Of a stretch of 64,000 nucleotides of DNA, positions 1 through 10,481 are shown one piece after another; positions within the stretch are counted from its first letter, which is position 1, and each line of letters opens with the position of its first letter. Below the pieces are notes generated by a model. That model was not told the DNA's origin. It worked only from the letters and a program-made list of their open reading frames with translations, and searched no databases. Made by a program: the position numbers and the translations under genes. This DNA is from Microbacterium sp. RU33B (lineage in GTDB: Bacteria; Actinomycetota; Actinomycetes; Actinomycetales; Microbacteriaceae), in the NCBI RefSeq assembly GCF_900155915.1, contig NZ_FTPO01000003.1, forward strand, positions 434,001 to 498,000. The letters run 5' to 3'.

Positions 1-219
1 CGCCTCGCCCATGTGCTCCTTGACGGCCGCGAGGGCGTCGCGCAGATCCTTCGTGGGGCCGGGACCCAGTTCCGCGTCGGCGAAGGCGAGTTCGTCCGTC
101 GTCACGCGGATGCGCTCATCCGCCGCGACGAGCGCCTTCTGCGCGCGTCGAGCGAGATCGGCGTCCTGGACCGCGAGATCCTCGCGCTCCTTCTTGCGAT
201 TGCCCCAAAAGCCAGCCAT
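1..219 (-). CDS. Hypothetical protein, N-terminal part (cut by window start)
   Basis: The first 73 codons of a gene that continues beyond the window edge. It begins MAGFWGNRKKE and continues as a charged, probably helical segment rich in Asp, Glu, Arg and Ala. No catalytic motif or membrane segment is visible. The ATG at 219 is chosen because a TAGGAT -10 box lies exactly 6 nt upstream (226-231 read on the minus strand), the leaderless layout seen for many genes here. Its head faces no close partner and the helicase gene downstream on the same strand map ends at 296. I recall similar short helical proteins in Microbacteriaceae but cannot give a function. Confidence 0.7.
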   Translation of the reverse strand, partial: MAGFWGNRKKEREDLAVQDADLARRAQKALVAADERIRVTTDELAFADAELGPGPTKDLRDALAAVKEHMGEA

Positions 220-225
220 GCATCG

Positions 226-231
226 ATCCTA
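226..231 (-). promoter_or_regulatory. -10 box, leaderless promoter
   Basis: TAGGAT on the minus strand, six bases before the ATG at 219. Transcription would start at or next to the start codon. Confidence 0.5.
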
Positions 232-295
232 TGGACTGCTGCTCGGAGGGCGCTGTGCGCGGAGTGCGCCGTGAGCGATCACGCCCGCCAGGGTC

Positions 296-2092
296 TCAGT
301 CCCGGGAGGTGCCGTGGCGGGGCTTGCGGGACGCGCGGTCGCCCTGCGGCGGCCGGTCGTCGAACGACCGGCGCTGGGGAGCGCCGGTGTCGGGTCGGAT
401 CTCGATCAGGCGCCCCGAGATCCGCGTGTCGGCGAGGCGGTCGAGCGATTCCTGCGGGAGGTTCGCCGGCAGTTCGACGAGCGAGAAGTCGGGGCGGATC
501 TGGATCGATCCGAAGTCGCCGCGGCTGAAGCCGCCCTCGTTGGCCAGGGCGCCGACGATCTGGCGGGGCTCGACACGGTGGCGCTTGCCGACGGCGATGC
601 GGTAGGTCGCGAACCGGCCGTTGCCCGACCGCGGGCGGCGCTCGCCGCGGTCGCCGTCGCCGCGGGCACCGCGATCGGACGTGGAGGATCGCGGACCGCG
701 CTCCTCGTGCGGGCGGCGCTCCGGCTCGGCATCCGGCTCGAGCAGCAGCGGCGACTCGCCCTGGGCCACGACGGCGAGGGCGGCGGCGACATCGACCTCG
801 GGAACGTCGTTGTGCTCGACGTAGTGCGCGATGATGTCGCGGAACCGCTCGATCCGTGCCGTGTCGCCGAGCGCCTCGGTGATGCGGTCGTCGAAGCGGG
901 CGAGTCGCGTGACGTTGACCTCGTCGACGCTCGGAAGCTGCATCTGCGTCAGCGGCTGGCGCGTGGCGCGCTCGATCGAGGTGATGAGTCCCCGCTCGCG
1001 CGGAGTGACGAAGCTGATCGCGTCGCCCGAGCGTCCGGCGCGGCCGGTGCGGCCGATGCGGTGCACGTACGACTCCGGGTCGGTGGGGATGTCGAAGTTG
1101 ACGACGTGCGAGATGCGCTCGACGTCGAGGCCGCGGGCCGCGACATCCGTCGCCACCAGGATGTCGAGCTTGCCCGACTTCAGCTGGTTGACGGTGCGCT
1201 CCCGCTGCACCTGGGCGATGTCGCCGTTGATGGCGGCGGCGGAGTACCCGCGCGCACGGAGCTTCTCGGCGACCTCCTCGGTGGCGCTCTTGGTGCGCGC
1301 GAAGACGATCATGCCTTCGAAGTTCTCGACTTCGAGGATGCGGGTCAGCGCATCGATCTTCTGCTGCCACTGCACGATCAGGTAGCGCTGGGAGATCGTC
1401 GCCGAGGTCGTGGTCTTGGCCTTGACCGTGATCTCCTCGGGGTCGTGGAGGTACTGCTTCGACATGCGACGGATCGCGGCCGGCATCGTCGCGGAGAAGA
1501 GGGCCACCTGCTTGGTGGCGGGGGTGTCGGCGAGGATCGTCTCGACATCCTCGGCGAAGCCCATCTTGAGCATCTCGTCGGCCTCGTCGAGCACGAGGTA
1601 CTTCAGCTCGGACAGGTCGAGCGTGCCCTTGTCGAGGTGGTCCATGATGCGACCGGGCGTGCCGACGATCACGTGCACGCCGCGGCGGAGGGCGGACAGC
1701 TGCACGCCGTATCCCTGACCGCCGTAGACGGGGAGCACGTGGACCCCCTTCACGTGGGACGCGTACTTCTCGAACGCCTCGCAGACCTGCAGTGCGAGCT
1801 CGCGCGTGGGTGCGAGCACCAGGGCCTGCGGGGTCTTCTGCGTCACGTCGAGCCGGTCGAGGATCGGCAGTGCGAACGCGGCGGTCTTGCCGGTTCCGGT
1901 CTGTGCGAGACCCACGACGTCCCGCCCCGCGAGGAGGGTCGGGATGGTCGCCGCCTGGATCGCGGACGGCGTCTCGTATCCGACGTCGCGCAGGGCCTTG
2001 AGGACGTGTTCGCCCAGTCCGAGGTCGGCGAACGTCATCGCGGCGGGCTCGACGGGAGCCTCGACATCGACGGGGGCATCGTGGGAAGTCAC
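296..2092 (-). CDS. deaD: DEAD-box ATP-dependent RNA helicase with C-terminal RNA-binding domain
   Basis: A 598-aa ATP-dependent RNA helicase that unwinds structured RNA, probably in ribosome assembly or mRNA turnover in the cytoplasm. A Q-motif segment around residues 20-48 is followed by motif I AQTGTGKT at 63-70, the DEAD box at about 168-171, SAT (motif III), and HRIGRTGRAG (motif VI) near 340. After an Arg/Asp-rich linker at about 440-485, the C-terminus (about 487-565) resembles the DbpA/CsdA RNA-binding fold, with VGKRHRVEPRQIVGAL as its best-preserved part. Length and layout fit actinobacterial DeaD/CsdA-type enzymes. The start is GTG at 2092, five bases after a TAACCT -10 box, so the mRNA is probably leaderless. 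Confidence 0.93.
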   Translation of the reverse strand: MTSHDAPVDVEAPVEPAAMTFADLGLGEHVLKALRDVGYETPSAIQAATIPTLLAGRDVVGLAQTGTGKTAAFALPILDRLDVTQKTPQALVLAPTRELALQVCEAFEKYASHVKGVHVLPVYGGQGYGVQLSALRRGVHVIVGTPGRIMDHLDKGTLDLSELKYLVLDEADEMLKMGFAEDVETILADTPATKQVALFSATMPAAIRRMSKQYLHDPEEITVKAKTTTSATISQRYLIVQWQQKIDALTRILEVENFEGMIVFARTKSATEEVAEKLRARGYSAAAINGDIAQVQRERTVNQLKSGKLDILVATDVAARGLDVERISHVVNFDIPTDPESYVHRIGRTGRAGRSGDAISFVTPRERGLITSIERATRQPLTQMQLPSVDEVNVTRLARFDDRITEALGDTARIERFRDIIAHYVEHNDVPEVDVAAALAVVAQGESPLLLEPDAEPERRPHEERGPRSSTSDRGARGDGDRGERRPRSGNGRFATYRIAVGKRHRVEPRQIVGALANEGGFSRGDFGSIQIRPDFSLVELPANLPQESLDRLADTRISGRLIEIRPDTGAPQRRSFDDRPPQGDRASRKPRHGTSRD

Positions 2093-2097
2093 GCTTC

Positions 2098-2103
2098 AGG
2101 TTA
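2098..2103 (-). promoter_or_regulatory. -10 box of the helicase gene
   Basis: TAACCT on the minus strand, 5 nt before the GTG start at 2092, which suggests a leaderless transcript. Confidence 0.45.
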
Positions 2104-2162
2104 GTGCGTACCGCCTGGGAGGCGACAGGATGCCTCTCCGCCCGCCGCGAGAGGCTCCGGTG

Positions 2163-2759
2163 TCACGCGGAGGCGACGGATGCCGCGGCCGGCCGCCCGC
2201 GCCGGGGGCGGTCCGTCGACAGCGGAAGGCTCCGCTCCTGCAGCGGATGCTGCGAGAGCCGGTGCGCGGTGTGGTCGAGCCACCGCACCTCGGCCTCTGC
2301 CGCGAAGATCATCGAATCCGCGACCAGCGAGCGGGCCAGGTCGGCGGCGTCCGCGTCGTCATCGCCGCGTGCGCGGCGGAGTCGTTCGAGCGTCGCGACC
2401 GACGTCGCACGCTGCGTGCCGATGACCTCCGCCACGTCGACGCCGGGGAGCGTCGCCGCGACGGCGAGCTTGATCGCGAGCTCGTCCCGTGTGCCCGGGC
2501 CTCGTCGGACGGGGGCGGCGAGCCACGCGGCGACGTCGGCGCGTCCGGCATCCGTGATCCGCCAGTAGACGTGGCCCTGCTCGTCGACATCGCCCTTCGC
2601 GACCAGTCCGTCGCGTTCGAGCCTGTCGAGCGTGTTGTAGATCTGCCCGACGTTCAGCGGCCAGGTCGATCCGGTCCTGCGGTCGAACTCCGCCCGCAGC
2701 TGGTAGCCGTAGCACGCGCCCTGGTCGAGGATCGCGAGCAGACTCTGCCGTACCGACAT
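2163..2759 (-). CDS. PadR family transcriptional regulator
   Basis: A 198-aa PadR-type repressor. The N-terminal winged helix (about residues 1-80) carries the family pattern: LLAILDQGACYGYQLRAEF, then VGQIYNTLDRLERDGLV, then a wing ending in YWRITDAGR. The C-terminal half is helical and matches the Vir_C/PadR dimerisation region. The ATG at 2759 has a clear AGGAG five bases upstream. The upstream region holds a symmetric site (2790-2813) that covers the probable -10 box, so the gene is likely autoregulated. PadR genes often sit beside the drug transporter they control, but none is adjacent here, so the target is unknown. Confidence 0.9.
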   Translation of the reverse strand: MSVRQSLLAILDQGACYGYQLRAEFDRRTGSTWPLNVGQIYNTLDRLERDGLVAKGDVDEQGHVYWRITDAGRADVAAWLAAPVRRGPGTRDELAIKLAVAATLPGVDVAEVIGTQRATSVATLERLRRARGDDDADAADLARSLVADSMIFAAEAEVRWLDHTAHRLSQHPLQERSLPLSTDRPRRGRPAAASVASA

Positions 2760-2789
2760 GGGACTCCTGACGAGATCCGGATAAGTGAT

Positions 2790-2813
2790 TACCGAGTATA
2801 TGCATACCCGGTA
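2790..2813. promoter_or_regulatory. Inverted-repeat operator of the PadR gene, overlapping its -10 box
   Basis: A 24-bp site built as TACC-N2-GTAT-N4-ATAC-N2-GGTA, perfectly symmetric in both arm pairs. It lies 31 bp upstream of the PadR start. On the minus strand it contains TATACT (2795-2800 complement), the best -10 box for the gene. The GTAT/ATAC arms resemble known PadR operators. Autorepression is inferred. Confidence 0.6.
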
Positions 2814-2993
2814 TGTCTTCTCGTCGCCGCGCGGGGCCCCGCAGGGGAGGCGGGCTTCCTCCTCCAGCGGACACAGCGCGTTCCAAGGTCACGGGCGGAT
2901 AACATGTGTGAGGTATGCCCGTAGCCGGTGCGCTTCTGCGCGCGCGGACGGCACGGCGCTCGCAGCGCCGCCCCTGACAGATGGAGACACTCC

Positions 2994-5798
<2,805 letters not shown>

Positions 5799-5822
5799 GC
5801 CGTACGCCGGCTGTGCCTCGGT

Positions 5823-5828
5823 TACTCT
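5823..5828 (+). promoter_or_regulatory. -10 box, leaderless promoter of the PH-domain gene
   Basis: TACTCT, 5 nt before the ATG at 5834. It sits in the loop of a 6-bp inverted repeat (TGCCTC 5814-5819, GAGGCA 5829-5834). Confidence 0.45.
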
Positions 5829-5833
5829 GAGGC

Positions 5834-6445
5834 ATGGCCGGCGGTCCTCTCGTCTACCGATATCCGACGGCGCGTGCGACGACGATCGTCGGCGTGTCGG
5901 CCACGGCGGTCGCGCTCCTGGCGGCCCTGTTCGTCCCGTCGCGGGACGCGGCATCCTTCCTCCCTCTCGTGGCGGCGGGAGCCTGGATCGCCTGGGTGAT
6001 GTGGGGGTACCCGTTCCTCCGGCTCGACGAGCGGGGGATCACGGTGCGCAACAGCTTCTCCACGGTCGAGATCCCGCTCACCGCGGTCGTCGAGATCACC
6101 GCCGGCTCCAAGCTCACGATCCGCACGGCCGATCACCGCACCTACATCCCCGTGGCAGCTCCGGGGAGCGGAGTCAGCTTCTTCTGGAGGGCGCAGCGGG
6201 CGAAGGACGCGTACGGCGATTCCATCGTGCCGATCAAGGGGGTGGATGCCCTGCGACTCGACGCGTTCCGCGAGCGCACGCCCGCGACCGTCATCGCCGA
6301 CACGATCTCGCGCCGCATCGACCAGCTGGGCCCGCGTGCCGCCGGTCCGCGCTCGGTTCCGCCGCCGCGCGTCAACCGGGAGATCATCGTCGGCACGATG
6401 GTCGTGCTCAGCATCAGCGCGGCGCTCCTGCTCATCGTCCTGTGA
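5834..6445 (+). CDS. PH domain-containing membrane protein
   Basis: A 203-aa membrane protein with no known enzymatic role. Two hydrophobic helices lie near residues 17-37 and 42-58. They are followed by a bacterial PH-like beta-rich segment (about 62-135) with the typical phrase FLRLDERGITVRN and alternating strands. A last hydrophobic helix ends the protein at about 183-203. Bacterial PH domains of this kind are usually of unknown function. It lies between secA and the T7SS locus on the same strand but has its own -10 box, so it probably is a separate transcript. Only the domain class is supported. Confidence 0.75.
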   Translation: MAGGPLVYRYPTARATTIVGVSATAVALLAALFVPSRDAASFLPLVAAGAWIAWVMWGYPFLRLDERGITVRNSFSTVEIPLTAVVEITAGSKLTIRTADHRTYIPVAAPGSGVSFFWRAQRAKDAYGDSIVPIKGVDALRLDAFRERTPATVIADTISRRIDQLGPRAAGPRSVPPPRVNREIIVGTMVVLSISAALLLIVL

Positions 6446-6471
6446 GATCGATCCTGCCGCGCGACCGGGGA

Positions 6472-6483
6472 TAAAATTAGTAT
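6472..6483 (+). promoter_or_regulatory. AT-rich promoter candidate for the T7SS operon
   Basis: TAAAAT (6472-6477) followed directly by TAGTAT (6478-6483), the most AT-rich stretch in the 165-bp gap before the first WXG100 gene. No convincing -35 box was found. A further TACGCT lies at 6530-6535. The leader would be about 70-130 nt. Confidence 0.35.
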
Positions 6484-6610
6484 TCCCTCACCGACTTGGC
6501 GCTCATCGCGACCGTTGCCTACGCTCGACACGGATCGACGCGCCGCACGACATCCGCGTCGCCGATCCGCAGGGGTCCATCGGGGCCTCTGCCGCCGATG
6601 AGGGGGAATC

Positions 6611-6949
6611 ATGGCAACGAAGTTCGACATGGGCGCCGACACGCTGAGCGTTCTCAACAAGCAGACCTCGGTGCAGACCGACAACCTCGGCGCGCTCATC
6701 ATGCAGCTGGCCCAGGCGTCCGAGCCCGTCGAGAAGTCCTTCCAGGGCCCGGCGCGCGCGGTCTTCGATCTCTTCCAGGCGAACGCCCGCGGACTCGCCA
6801 GCGAGATCAACCGTGCGCTCGGAGCGATCCTGCAGGGGTCGGTCGGCATGGACACCTCGGTGCAGCAGGGCGTGCAGGAGCAGGCCGACGCCACCCGCAC
6901 CATCGACGGCAGCCAGGATTACACCGGCTTCTCCGGTCGCGCCGTCTGA
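6611..6949 (+). CDS. WXG100 family (ESAT-6-like) type VII secretion substrate
   Basis: A 112-aa protein of the size and predicted all-helical hairpin layout of ESAT-6/WXG100 substrates, which are exported by EccC-driven type VII systems, often as dimers. The central turn reads FQG at residues 44-46 in place of the usual Trp-X-Gly. The rest is Ala/Gln-rich amphipathic helix with no signal peptide. GGGGGAA a few bases upstream supports the ATG at 6611. It is the first gene of the locus that contains EccC and EccD further downstream, which supports the assignment more strongly than the sequence alone. Confidence 0.82.
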   Translation: MATKFDMGADTLSVLNKQTSVQTDNLGALIMQLAQASEPVEKSFQGPARAVFDLFQANARGLASEINRALGAILQGSVGMDTSVQQGVQEQADATRTIDGSQDYTGFSGRAV

Positions 6950-6983
6950 ACCCGTCGTCCACGAGACCCGAAGGAACGAGAAC

Positions 6984-7292
6984 ATGCCTCAGTCAGACCG
7001 CGTCGCATTCGACATCAACGACTCGCAGTCCGCGCAGACCAACTTCATCGCCGTGGCCACTCGCCTCGAGCAGCTCATCGCCGAGCGCGACAAGCAGGTG
7101 AAGACCGCCATGGCCGACGCCATCATCGACGGCGCCGACGCGACCTACCTCGCGAAGGAGCAGCGCTGGACCACGATCTCCGAGAACACGAAGAGCATCG
7201 TGCAGGCGCTCAAGCAGGCGATGACCGACAACGACGCTACGGCGCAGTCGGCTCTCTCCAAGGCGAAGGCGGCCGTCGACGCGATCGCGTAG
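6984..7292 (+). CDS. ESAT-6-like small helical protein
   Basis: A 102-aa, predicted fully helical protein without signal peptide or cysteine. It starts 35 bp after the first WXG100 gene, with AAGGAACGAG upstream of the ATG. The segment around QRWTTISENTKSIVQALKQ may form the helix-turn-helix bundle of the WXG100 superfamily, although a true WXG turn is absent. Position and size suggest a second type VII substrate or a heterodimer partner of the 6611 product. I recall similar proteins being named pore-forming ESAT-6 family in Microbacterium, but I see no direct evidence for pore formation. Confidence 0.7.
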   Translation: MPQSDRVAFDINDSQSAQTNFIAVATRLEQLIAERDKQVKTAMADAIIDGADATYLAKEQRWTTISENTKSIVQALKQAMTDNDATAQSALSKAKAAVDAIA

Positions 7293-7368
7293 ACAGACGA
7301 CGAGGGTCACGGCCCACCGCGTGCGGTGAGGCTGCGGCCCGACCTTCGCGCTGAGAAAGGGGGACGGC

Positions 7369-7713
7369 ATGGGGTTCGACATCCAGTTCGACGCGGTCAA
7401 GACCATCCTGACCGCGGTCAAGACAGAGGCCACCGAGCTCTCGGACGGCATCGACGTCGACGCGCTCAACACCGACGTCGGCGCGTTGGGCGCGGCACCC
7501 GCGCCCGCGGTCGCCACGGCGGTCGCCGAGTTCCTCGAACTCGAGTCGCCGACCATCCAGAGCATCGGCAACAGGATCACCGCGTGTCTGGTGGGGGTGA
7601 CGACCGTCGGCAACAGCTACGCGACCGCGAGCGACGAGATGCTGCAGACGATCCAGACGCAGGCCGTCAACGCCGCCGCGTCCGGAGACTTCGCGTACTT
7701 CGAGAGCGCGTGA
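7369..7713 (+). CDS. WXG100-like accessory protein (possibly DUF6507)
   Basis: A 114-aa, mostly helical protein beginning MGFDIQFDAVKTIL. It lacks a signal peptide, membrane segment and recognisable WXG turn. AAAGGGGGAC upstream of the ATG at 7369 is a strong ribosome binding site. It lies between the two ESAT-6-like genes and the large toxin, 13 bp before the toxin start. Small helical proteins in this position in T7SS toxin loci commonly act as partners that pair with the toxin N-terminus for export. That role is inferred here. The DUF6507 name is from memory and unverified. Confidence 0.6.
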   Translation: MGFDIQFDAVKTILTAVKTEATELSDGIDVDALNTDVGALGAAPAPAVATAVAEFLELESPTIQSIGNRITACLVGVTTVGNSYATASDEMLQTIQTQAVNAAASGDFAYFESA

Positions 7714-7726
7714 GAGGCCTGACCGC

Positions 7727-9865
7727 ATGACGAATCCCTCGGTCCCCGACATCAGCGCTCACCCGCTGAACAACATGAACACGGAGGCCATCGAGGCGGC
7801 CGCTGCCGCCATCGAGAGCCTCGGCACGACCATCAGCGACAACGGCACACAGGCCGCGGCCGCGTGGACGCCCATCACCGAGGCGTACAAGGGCCCGGGC
7901 GACGCCCAGTTGCTCGGCCTCATGACCCCCGTCGGCACGATGTCGACGAGCGTCGGCGAGCGCACGGCATCGGTCGCCCGCAGCCTGCGGACGTTCAAGG
8001 AGACCGCCGACGATATCAAGGCGTCGATGACGACGCTCAAAGCGGATCTCATCACTCACAAGGCCAACGTCAACGCCTTCGAACCGACCCAGACCGTCAG
8101 TCACGGCCGCGTTCCCCGCTCCTACGGCGCGCAGGACTGGTGGGACGACAGTTCGCTCAACAGCGAGAACGAACGCATCATGAAGGGCCTGAACGACGCG
8201 GTCGAGCGCATGCACGAGGCGGAGCGCACGTGCGCGAACGCCATCCGGGCGCTCAACTGCCTCGTTCCGCTGACGGCCGGCGGCGGCAGCTACGAAGAAG
8301 GACAGTACGGGGTCGACACGATCCCGCACGAGACGGAGACCCCGTGGGGCACGGCGTCGCCCGACGACGAGAACTGCGCCGAGGCCGCCGGAAGCTGGAT
8401 CGTCAACGCCGGCAAGGACCTCGTGGGACTCGTCGGCATGCGCTGGGATGAAGACGGCGACTTCTCGTGGACGATGGACAACTTCCAGGAGACGTGGGCC
8501 GGGATGGCCACGCTCGTCTCCCGCAACCCCGAGACGGGCGAGTGGGGCGACTGGGGCGTCATGGGCGACAGCTGGCTCAGCGCCGTCAAGGACTTCATCG
8601 CCTACGACCGGTGGGGGGAGAACCCGCAGGGCGCGGCGACGGATGTCGTCCTCAACGTCGGCACGTCGTTCATCGCGGGTGCGGGCATCATCTCCAAGAT
8701 CACCAAGCTCGGTCGACGCGGACACGTCGACGTCGACGTGGATGTCGACATCGACGCGGTCGACTTCGACATCCCCCGGATCGACCTCGACGTCGACATC
8801 GATGTGGATCTGGGGGACCTCGACCTCGACCTGGACTTCCCCGGCGACCGACCGGACCTGCCTGACTCCGACGGAGCGGACCGACCGGATCTCGTGGACC
8901 GTCCCGAGGGTGCGAACGTGCCCGAGGGTGCGGATCGCCCCGACGCTGCGGATCGCCCGGAAGGTGGCGCGGACGGCTCGCCGGACGGCGTGAACACGCC
9001 GGACGACGGCGTGAACACGCCGCATGACGGCTCTGACGGCTCCAACGACTCGGCCGACACTGACGGCAGCGGCGATCCTGCGTCGCCCATCGACCCGAAC
9101 TCTCCGACCCGGACTCCTGCCAGCGATGTGGATCTCGTCTCGTCCGACGAGTTCCGTGATGCCGCGGCCGAGCATCAGACCGCCGTGCAGGACCGTCAGT
9201 CGGCGCGGGATGCCCGAGCCGATGCCGTCGCACGCCTCGACGAGCTGGGAATCCGGGTCGCGCCGAGCGATCTCAACGTCGGCTCCATCGACAAGACGAT
9301 CGCCCGGCTCAGGGCCGACGTCACGAGCGACTTCGACTTGACGCCCGATCAGCTCGCCGAGCGGATCGAGGCGCTCAACGTGCTGCAGCGCACGGCGTGG
9401 GAGGATCGCGTCACGCTCACCGCGCAGGTGGATGCGTCCGAGCATTTGGGCGACGTCGCAGCGCAGGACGTCATCCACTCCCTGGACGCGGATGTCGTCG
9501 TCGACGGGCGGGGCGCTCCTTCCGGTCAGTTCGACCAGGTCGGGCTCACCCGCTCGGGTGACACGCTCATCGTGGCCGAGGCGAAGGGAGGATCCTCGAC
9601 CCTCGGGAACGGCCGCAATGTCCACGGCGTGCAGGCCCTCCAAGGATCGACTGCCTACTTCAACGAGATCTTCCGGATCGATCCGCAGCTCCAGTCATAC
9701 CTCGCCCAGAATCCTGACGTCGTGCGGGGGCTGATGGACGGCTCCATCGAGCTGCGGTATCTGCTCGTCACCGCCAAGACCGGGACGAGCGTCAAGATCG
9801 AGAACCTGGTGCTCGATCCCGCCGTCCTGCGACTCAGCCTGCCTGAACTCACCGGGATAGGCTGA
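7727..9865 (+). CDS. Polymorphic T7SS toxin with PD-(D/E)XK nuclease-like C-terminal domain
   Basis: A 712-aa protein with the modular build of a secreted polymorphic toxin. Residues 1-120 form a WXG/LXG-like helical export domain, and 120-325 are mixed. A linker from about 328 to 465 first alternates Asp with Val/Ile/Leu and then becomes Asp/Pro/Gly-rich. The C-terminal domain (about 470-712) contains D603, E618 and K620 in the context IVAEAKGG, the D-X14-E-X-K spacing of restriction-endonuclease-fold nucleases. QALQGSTAY follows. Such domains cut DNA or RNA of rival cells. Two paralogous putative immunity genes follow directly, the first starting 5 bp after the stop. Delivery by the EccC/EccD system downstream is inferred. 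The nuclease call rests on the motif only. Confidence 0.72.
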   Translation: MTNPSVPDISAHPLNNMNTEAIEAAAAAIESLGTTISDNGTQAAAAWTPITEAYKGPGDAQLLGLMTPVGTMSTSVGERTASVARSLRTFKETADDIKASMTTLKADLITHKANVNAFEPTQTVSHGRVPRSYGAQDWWDDSSLNSENERIMKGLNDAVERMHEAERTCANAIRALNCLVPLTAGGGSYEEGQYGVDTIPHETETPWGTASPDDENCAEAAGSWIVNAGKDLVGLVGMRWDEDGDFSWTMDNFQETWAGMATLVSRNPETGEWGDWGVMGDSWLSAVKDFIAYDRWGENPQGAATDVVLNVGTSFIAGAGIISKITKLGRRGHVDVDVDVDIDAVDFDIPRIDLDVDIDVDLGDLDLDLDFPGDRPDLPDSDGADRPDLVDRPEGANVPEGADRPDAADRPEGGADGSPDGVNTPDDGVNTPHDGSDGSNDSADTDGSGDPASPIDPNSPTRTPASDVDLVSSDEFRDAAAEHQTAVQDRQSARDARADAVARLDELGIRVAPSDLNVGSIDKTIARLRADVTSDFDLTPDQLAERIEALNVLQRTAWEDRVTLTAQVDASEHLGDVAAQDVIHSLDADVVVDGRGAPSGQFDQVGLTRSGDTLIVAEAKGGSSTLGNGRNVHGVQALQGSTAYFNEIFRIDPQLQSYLAQNPDVVRGLMDGSIELRYLLVTAKTGTSVKIENLVLDPAVLRLSLPELTGIG

Positions 9866-9869
9866 TCGC

Positions 9870-10388
9870 ATGACCGTGAGCTACGCGACGATCGACGAAA
9901 TGCGTGCGATCGTCGATGCCTTCGCTGCCCTGTCCTGGCCGGCACCGAAATCCGACGCCGTCGCCATCGGGGAGCGTCTCGGGTGGACGTTGCGGCTCGA
10001 ACTCGAGAGTGGTCTGGAGTACGCGACCGCTCTGTCGTTCGGTCGCACGCCGGCGAGCATCCTGCTCGATGACGACCACCTCGCTCAGGCCACGATCCAC
10101 GTTTCCTCGCGCATCGACGAGGACGATCCGGCGCAGGTGGCCGAGCTCGACCTCGCCTACGATGACGTTCGCTCGATTCTCACCGGCATCTTGGCCGATC
10201 CCGCCCGCACGCGTCGCGGCTCGAGTCCCAAGACGAGCTGGGACCTGTCCAACGGAGGCCGCCTGGCCGTCGCGCATCTCGGGTTCGTCGTGGCGATCAT
10301 CGTCATTCAAGAGCGCTACGCGGCTGTGGAGCGCGCGGAAGAGCGACGTGGGGTGTCTGAGGACGAGTATCCCGGCTCGGAAGACTGA
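9870..10388 (+). CDS. Putative immunity protein 1 (paralogue of the next gene)
   Basis: A 172-aa soluble protein with no signal peptide. It starts 4 bp after the toxin stop codon, the usual place of a cognate immunity gene. It aligns over its whole length with the product of 10482-11003: TIDEMRAIVDAFAALSWPAPK near the N-terminus, a shared LGWTLR block, a shared SFGR, and PKTSWDLSNGGRLAVA near the C-terminus. I suspect the DUF6301 family, from memory only. Its composition is slightly less GC-rich than the secretion genes, as is common in toxin-immunity modules that exchange between strains. Inhibition of the nuclease is inferred from position. Confidence 0.65.
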   Translation: MTVSYATIDEMRAIVDAFAALSWPAPKSDAVAIGERLGWTLRLELESGLEYATALSFGRTPASILLDDDHLAQATIHVSSRIDEDDPAQVAELDLAYDDVRSILTGILADPARTRRGSSPKTSWDLSNGGRLAVAHLGFVVAIIVIQERYAAVERAEERRGVSEDEYPGSED

Positions 10389-10481
10389 TGGTCGACCCTG
10401 AGTGATGGTCGCCCCGGTACTGGTGTGCGCACGCGGTCGGGGAGACCTCGGCACGGCGGACGTTGTCGCCAGGTGGACTCG

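Noticed and set aside
314..2104. A 596-codon open frame on the plus strand opposite the helicase gene
   Set aside because: It mirrors the helicase gene, is biased to Ala, Arg, Asp, Gly and Val as antisense frames in high-GC DNA are, and shows no motif.
2928..2993. N-terminal extension of secA from the ATG at 2928
   Set aside because: Adds 22 Arg-rich residues not found in SecA proteins; the GTG at 2994 has the right N-terminus and a ribosome binding site.
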